Of a stretch of 64,000 nucleotides of DNA, positions 59,746 to 64,000 are shown piece by piece. The stretch spans positions 372,001-436,000 of the forward strand of contig NZ_JAWQJT010000001.1 of the NCBI RefSeq assembly GCF_033441515.1. Direction: 5' to 3'. Position numbers and translations under genes: made by a program. Numbering within the stretch: the first letter of the stretch is position 1; each line of letters starts with the position of its first letter. The notes under the pieces were generated by a model, which did no database searches, was not told the DNA's origin, and was given only the letters and a program-made list of their open reading frames with translations. The DNA is from Amycolatopsis solani. GTDB taxonomy: Bacteria; Actinomycetota; Actinomycetes; Mycobacteriales; Pseudonocardiaceae.

Positions 59746-62160
59746 CTAGAGCTTCACCATCGGCACGCTGCCGATCAGCATCAGGCGGACCTTGCCCGCC
59801 GCGCCGAAGTCGATCGTCGCCGTCGCGCGCGGGCCGACGCCGTCGCAGGAGATGACCGTGCCGAGGCCGTACTTGTCGTGGCTGACCCGGTCGCCGACGT
59901 CCAGCTTCAGCGCCACCGTGTCCTTCCAGCCCTTGCCGAACGACGGCGTGCCCGTCGATGTCGAAGGCGACGAAGTCCGGCGGCCGCCCCAGGTGGTCGC
60001 CGCGCGCGGGGTGCCCCGCGAGCCGCCGCCGAAGCCGAAGCCGGGGCTGGAGGGCTCCAGGCGCCGCCAGTCGACGAGGTCCGGCGGCAGCTCGTCGAGG
60101 AACCGCGAAGCCGGGTTCATCGACGGCTGGCCCCACGCCGAACGCGTGATCGCGCGCGAGACGTACAGCCGCTTCCTCGCCCGCGTGATCGCGACGTACG
60201 CGAGCCGCCGTTCCTCGGCCAGCTCGGTCGGGTCGCCCAGCGCCCGCATGTGCGGGAAAACGCCGTCCTCCCAGCCGGTGCAGAACACCACCGGGTACTC
60301 CAGGCCCTTCGCGGTGTGCACGGTCATCAGCGTGACCACGCCCGCGCCGCCGTCGCCTTCCTCGCCGCCGTCCGGCGAAGGCACCGAATCGGCGTCCGCC
60401 ACCAGGGAAACGCGCTCCAGGAACGCGGGCAGCGAGCCCGGCGCGGGCACCCCGGGTTCCACGACGAGCTCGGCGTTCTCGTCCGCGACGACCTCGGCGG
60501 TGATCTCGGTGAACTCGCGCGCGACCGTCACGAGCTCGTCGAGGTTCTCCACCCGCGTGTGGTCCTGCGGGTCGTCCGACTCCTCGAGTTCGACGCGGTA
60601 GCCGGTCTTCTCCAGCACGGCTTCGAGGACGTCGTGCACCTCGGCGCCCTGCTCGACCAGCAGCCCCAGTTCGTCGAGCAGGCCCACGAACCCGCCGATC
60701 GCCTTGACCGAGCGCGGGTTCAGCAGCGGCACCTTGCCTTCGACGGCGTCCCGCAACGCGGCCGCGAACGAGATCCGCTCGCGCTCGGCGTGCGTCGCCA
60801 CGACGGCTTCCGCGCGGTCGCCGATGCCGCGCTTCGGCACGTTCAGCACGCGCCGCAGGCTGACCGTGTCCTCCGGGTTCGCCAGCACGCGCAGGTACGC
60901 GATCATGTCGCGGACTTCGCGCCGCTCGTAGAACCGCACGCCACCGACGACCTTGTACGGCAGGCCGAGCCGGATGAAGATCTCTTCGAAGACGCGGGAC
61001 TGGTTGTTGGTGCGGTAGAAGACGGCGACGTCGGAGTAGTCGGCCTCGCCGCGCTCCGCCAGCGCGTCGATTTCGCCCGCCACGAACGCGGCTTCGTCGT
61101 GGTCGTTGTCCGAGACGTAGCCGACGATCTTCTCGCCGTCGCCCGAATCCGTCCACAGCCGCTTCGCCCGGCGGTTCGGGTTGCGCTCGATGACGGCGTT
61201 GGCCGCGGACAGGATCGTCTGCGTGGAGCGGTAGTTCTGCTCCAGCAGGATGGTGTGCGCGTTCGGGAAGTCGCGCTCGAACTCCTCGATGTTGCGGATC
61301 GTCGCGCCGCGGAAGGCGTAGATCGACTGGTCCGCGTCACCGACCACGACCAGCTCGGCCGGCTCGACACCCGACTCGTTCGGCGCGGTCCCGGCCAGCT
61401 CGCGCACCAGCGTGTACTGCGCGTGGTTCGTGTCCTGGTACTCGTCGACCAGCACGTGGCGGAACCGGCGCCGGTAGTACTCGGCGACGTCCGGGAACGC
61501 CTGCAGCAGGGAGACCGTGCGCATGATGAGGTCGTCGAAGTCGAAGGCGTTGGCCTGGTTGAGCCGCCGCTGGTATTCGGCGTAGACCTCGGCGACGCGG
61601 CGCTCGAGGTCGTTGCCCGCGTTCGCCGCCGCCGTCTCCGGGTCGGTGAGCTCGTTCTTCAGGTTCGAGATGTGCACGGCGAGCGTGCGCGCGGCGTACC
61701 GCTTCGGGTCGATGTCGAGGTCCCGCGCCACCAAGGTGATCAGCCGCTTGGTGTCGTCGGAGTCGTAGATGGAGAAGCTCGACGACATGTCGAGCGTTTT
61801 GGCTTCACGGCGCAGGATCCGCACGCACATCGAGTGGAACGTCGACACCCACATGGCGTTCGCGCGGCGCCCGACGAGCGCCGCGACGCGCTCGCGCATC
61901 TCGGCGGCGGCCTTGTTGGTGAACGTGATCGCCATGATTTCGCCGGGGTGCACGCGGCGTTGCCCGAGCAGGTAGGCGATCCGGCGGGTCAGCACCCGGG
62001 TCTTGCCCGATCCCGCACCCGCCACCACCAGCAGCGGGCCACCGGCGTGGGTGACGGCTTCGCGCTGGGCGGGGTTGAGGTCTTCGAGCAGCTCGGCCTG
62101 CCCGCCGGAAGCGGGCTTGCGCGCGGGGGTCTCGGCGGGGAGATCGAAGAGGGTGTCCAT
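59746..62160 (-). CDS. pcrA: UvrD/PcrA-type DNA helicase (UvrD1)
   Basis: SF1A 3'-5' helicase of nucleotide excision and recombination repair. The 804 residues show the Q motif (LNPAQREAVTHAGGP), Walker A VAGAGSGKTRVL, FTNKAAAEMRERV, motif II VDEYQDTNHAQY, GDADQSIYAFRGA, LEQNYRST, TVHTAKGLEYPVVF and YVAITRARKRLY. The C-terminal ~60 residues (VGDRVSHDKYGLGTVISCDG) form the Tudor-like domain that binds RNA polymerase or Ku in homologues. Position beside the M23 and chorismate mutase genes matches mycobacterial uvrD1. Confidence 0.95.
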   Translation of the reverse strand: MDTLFDLPAETPARKPASGGQAELLEDLNPAQREAVTHAGGPLLVVAGAGSGKTRVLTRRIAYLLGQRRVHPGEIMAITFTNKAAAEMRERVAALVGRRANAMWVSTFHSMCVRILRREAKTLDMSSSFSIYDSDDTKRLITLVARDLDIDPKRYAARTLAVHISNLKNELTDPETAAANAGNDLERRVAEVYAEYQRRLNQANAFDFDDLIMRTVSLLQAFPDVAEYYRRRFRHVLVDEYQDTNHAQYTLVRELAGTAPNESGVEPAELVVVGDADQSIYAFRGATIRNIEEFERDFPNAHTILLEQNYRSTQTILSAANAVIERNPNRRAKRLWTDSGDGEKIVGYVSDNDHDEAAFVAGEIDALAERGEADYSDVAVFYRTNNQSRVFEEIFIRLGLPYKVVGGVRFYERREVRDMIAYLRVLANPEDTVSLRRVLNVPKRGIGDRAEAVVATHAERERISFAAALRDAVEGKVPLLNPRSVKAIGGFVGLLDELGLLVEQGAEVHDVLEAVLEKTGYRVELEESDDPQDHTRVENLDELVTVAREFTEITAEVVADENAELVVEPGVPAPGSLPAFLERVSLVADADSVPSPDGGEEGDGGAGVVTLMTVHTAKGLEYPVVFCTGWEDGVFPHMRALGDPTELAEERRLAYVAITRARKRLYVSRAITRSAWGQPSMNPASRFLDELPPDLVDWRRLEPSSPGFGFGGGSRGTPRAATTWGGRRTSSPSTSTGTPSFGKGWKDTVALKLDVGDRVSHDKYGLGTVISCDGVGPRATATIDFGAAGKVRLMLIGSVPMVKL

Positions 62161-62510
62161 CGTCCGTCCACGCTACCCCGGGCGGGTAGGAGGGCGGCAG
62201 AGCGTGCCGACGCGGCGGGTCAGGGTGCCGCCGACCCGGCTCGCTTCACCGCCGGCAGGCAGGGTGGGCGGTTCGAGCGAGGTCGCGAATGAGTCATTGG
62301 CGGCTTCGGAGGTCCCGAATGAGTCATTCGCGACACCGCCTTCGGCAAGCCTCCGCTGGGCGCATGGGAGGTGGCACCCGGGGACCGGTGGCCGAACGTC
62401 GTGAACGAGTCATTCACGTCAGTACGGGCCGGGTACCGCGCCGGGCGTAGCGGGGAGTGTCGCCTCGTGCCCGACGCGGTGGGGGCTGCGCGCGCGGAGC
62501 ATCGGTGGGC
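62161..62510. repeat. Gap with three 19-bp near-palindromes
   Basis: No gene in these 350 bases. Three copies of a 19-base element centred on GAGTC occur: CGCGAATGAGTCATTGGCG (62284-62302), CCCGAATGAGTCATTCGCG (62314-62332) and CGTGAACGAGTCATTCACG (62400-62418). The second and third are nearly perfect palindromes around a central G. They look like a dispersed intergenic palindrome family rather than a single operator. Confidence 0.7.
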
Positions 62511-62933
62511 ATGAACGCACCGAACCCCGCCCGCATCCGGGCCGCCGACGCCGATCGCGAGCGCGTCGCGAAGACCGTCCAGTCCGCCGGTTCCGAAGGC
62601 CGGCTCACCCTCGAAGAGGTCGAAGAGCGCCTCGCCCGCGTCTACGCCGCGCGGTTCACCGACGAGCTGGCCGCGCTCACCACCGATCTGCCGCGGCCAC
62701 CGGCGCCGCGGCCGGGGTTCCCGCTGACCCGGGACGCGCTGCGGCACCCGGCGGTGCGCCTGCACCTCGCCGTCGTGGTCGCGATCTCGGTGCTGGCCAT
62801 CGTGCGGTGGGCGGTGCTCGGGGCCGGCTTCTTCTGGCCCGCCTTCCCGATGTTCTGGCTCACCGTGAGCCTCCTGGTGCACGCGGGCGCGCGGTCGTTC
62901 CGGGAGCGCGCCGGTGCCGCTGTGCCATACTGA
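62511..62933 (+). CDS. DUF1707 (SHOCT-like) membrane protein
   Basis: A 140-residue protein with an N-terminal DUF1707 domain (RIRAADADRERVAKTVQSAGSEGRLTLEEVEERLARVYAARFTDELAALTTDLP) and two C-terminal transmembrane helices (about 85-102 and 106-126). DUF1707 proteins are common in actinobacteria and uncharacterised; the domain resembles SHOCT oligomerisation motifs. ATG 62511 is chosen because the domain starts right after it. Confidence 0.87.
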   Translation: MNAPNPARIRAADADRERVAKTVQSAGSEGRLTLEEVEERLARVYAARFTDELAALTTDLPRPPAPRPGFPLTRDALRHPAVRLHLAVVVAISVLAIVRWAVLGAGFFWPAFPMFWLTVSLLVHAGARSFRERAGAAVPY

Positions 62934-63099
62934 AGGCGTGCGGCACCACGCAGAGCGATTTTTTTACGGGACCCGGACTCCGGCTCCCGTGATCGCGTAG
63001 TGCCACCACCGCCATCACCGCCAGCCCCGGAGTCCTCGGACCCGGGGCTGTCGCCGTCCCTGGGGCCGGGCGGGTCCGGGATTCGAGGAAGAGGTCCCG

Positions 63100-63396
63100 A
63101 TGAACGCACAAGCGACGAACGCCGACGGCCAGCCCGCCGAGCACACCCCCGCCGCCGAGGACATCTCGTCGCTCCGCGAGGAGATCGACTGGCTGGACAA
63201 GGAGATCCTCCGGTTGGTGAAACGCCGGGTGGAGGTGTCCAAGACGATCGGGGCCGCGCGGATGGCCGCGGGTGGCACGCGCATCGTCTACAACCGTGAG
63301 ATGGACGTGCTCGCGCGCTACCGCGAGCTCGGCCCGGACGGCCGCCAGCTCGCCATGGCGCTGCTGAACCTCGGCCGGGGCAGGCTCGGCCGGTAA
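63100..63396 (+). CDS. aroQ: Chorismate mutase (AroQ, intracellular type)
   Basis: Converts chorismate to prephenate for Phe/Tyr synthesis. The 98-residue all-helical protein contains ISSLREEIDWLDKEILRLVKRRVEVSKTIGAARM and ends ALLNLGRGRLGR, the short C-terminal tail typical of the M. tuberculosis Rv0948c type, which needs DAHP synthase for full activity. Two GC hairpins precede it (around 62966-62993 and 63025-63052). Its place near pcrA matches Rv0948c-Rv0949. Confidence 0.92.
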   Translation: MNAQATNADGQPAEHTPAAEDISSLREEIDWLDKEILRLVKRRVEVSKTIGAARMAAGGTRIVYNREMDVLARYRELGPDGRQLAMALLNLGRGRLGR

Positions 63397-63460
63397 CGGT
63401 TGGCCGAATTCGGGGACTTCCCGGAGGCACCGGCGGCCCCGGCACGGGCAGACTGGGGTC

Positions 63461-63778
63461 ATGGACTGGCTCGTGAACCTCATCGCCGTCATCGTCGCGC
63501 TCGCGAGCGTGCTGGCCGCGCTGGGCCATGTGGGTTATCTGGCGCTGCTGAACAGCGCGGCGGGCAAGCGCGGCGCCAGCGGCGCTCCGGTCGGGCAGTA
63601 CGTCCGCAGCCGGTGGGCCGTGGCCGGCGGCACCACCGCGGCTTCGCTGTTCGCCTGGTTGCTCACGTCCGGGGGAACGACCCTCGACATCGTGGCGATC
63701 CTCGTCGCTGCGGGTAGCGGCGCGGTGGCCACGAAGGCCCTGCAATCCACCCGGGATCGTTACCGCACCGGCGGCTGA
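63461..63778 (+). CDS. Small two-to-three-helix membrane protein
   Basis: Not recognised. A 105-residue protein with helices at about 4-31, 55-68 and 74-90 and a basic C-terminus (STRDRYRTGG). CAGACT lies exactly six bases before the ATG, suggesting a leaderless mRNA separate from aroQ. Confidence 0.65.
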   Translation: MDWLVNLIAVIVALASVLAALGHVGYLALLNSAAGKRGASGAPVGQYVRSRWAVAGGTTAASLFAWLLTSGGTTLDIVAILVAAGSGAVATKALQSTRDRYRTGG

Positions 63779-63958
63779 ATCCCCTGAGCTGGCTTGATGG
63801 CGCTGCGTAAAACTTCGCAGCGTGACCTTCGCCCGATCGGTCGCGCCCGACCGAGTGAAACCTCTGCAACTTGCAAGTTTGGGGGCGACTTTCTCCGCCG
63901 GATGCTTTTAGGGTTGACGGCGTGAGGACCCTTGCGTCTGGGTCGGGCACGGCCCGTC

Positions 63959-63989
63959 GGACGCGCGGGGGCATCGGCCCCGCGCGTCC
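63959..63989. other. Strong hairpin near right edge
   Basis: Perfect 12-bp stem GGACGCGCGGGG / CCCCGCGCGTCC with a seven-base loop (GCATCGG). The 63779-64000 stretch has no gene; it also contains the palindrome AACTTGCAAGTT (63868-63879) and a CGGTCG/CGACCG pair (63838-63853). The hairpin could be a terminator or part of an RNA leader for a gene beyond the window. Confidence 0.6.
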
Positions 63990-64000
63990 ACTGTCGCGTG

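Overview
The window is high-GC actinobacterial DNA, most like a Pseudonocardiaceae chromosome such as Amycolatopsis. This rests on GTG/TTG starts, strong GC-stem terminators, sdhCDAB with an Asp-ligated SdhB, a SCO4848/SCO4847-like pair, DUF1918, DUF2203, DUF3017 and DUF5336 genes, the actinobacterial LexA box TCGAAC-N4-GTTCGA, and a gene order at 48-63.4 kb that mirrors M. tuberculosis Rv0948c-Rv0957 as I remember it. No rRNA, tRNA, CRISPR array, transposase or prophage gene was seen. All genus and synteny statements are inference without a database search.

Layout. 0-4.2 kb: a truncated lipoprotein gene, then succinate dehydrogenase sdhCDAB. 4.3-7.5 kb: a lower-GC, tightly overlapping three-gene operon (HEPN-like protein, ParA-like ATPase with a KGGVGR P-loop, large P-loop ATPase) closed by a strong terminator. 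This is the best candidate for an undescribed, probably anti-phage, system. 7.5-21 kb: secreted subtilase, SCO4848-like protein and D-Ala-D-Ala carboxypeptidase, HxlR plus flavin monooxygenase, YhjD-like protein, trpS plus a small kinase, DasR-type GH19 chitinase, MarR/cupin pair with its operator, exonuclease III, MBL hydrolase, TetR plus a membrane pair. 21-33 kb: NADP isocitrate dehydrogenase, small conserved genes, two MFS pumps (one divergent from ArsR, one behind a leader-peptide attenuator), DNA glycosylase-like protein, SpoU methyltransferase, folD. 33-39 kb: a 935-residue TNT-toxin-domain protein, pentapeptide protein, VOC, AraC, thioesterase, methyltransferase. 39-45.8 kb: a LexA-controlled mutasome operon imuA-imuB-(repeat protein)-dnaE2. 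46-57 kb: purH-purN-perM-like, DUF5336, sucCD and membrane proteins. 57-64 kb: M23 peptidase, a second LexA-box gene, pcrA, DUF1707 protein, chorismate mutase.

How the genes work together. The TCA steps (icd, sucCD, sdhCDAB) are spread over three loci. Purine synthesis (purN, purH) and one-carbon supply (folD) are linked metabolically. The mutasome genes and a small zinc-ribbon-like protein share perfect LexA boxes. Many regulator/target pairs carry visible operators (MarR/cupin, ArsR/MFS, HxlR/flavoprotein, TetR/membrane pair, DasR/chitinase). A repeated architecture, an nANNNT hexamer (usually TANNNT) then exactly six bases then ATG or GTG, marks at least ten starts and points to widespread leaderless transcription.
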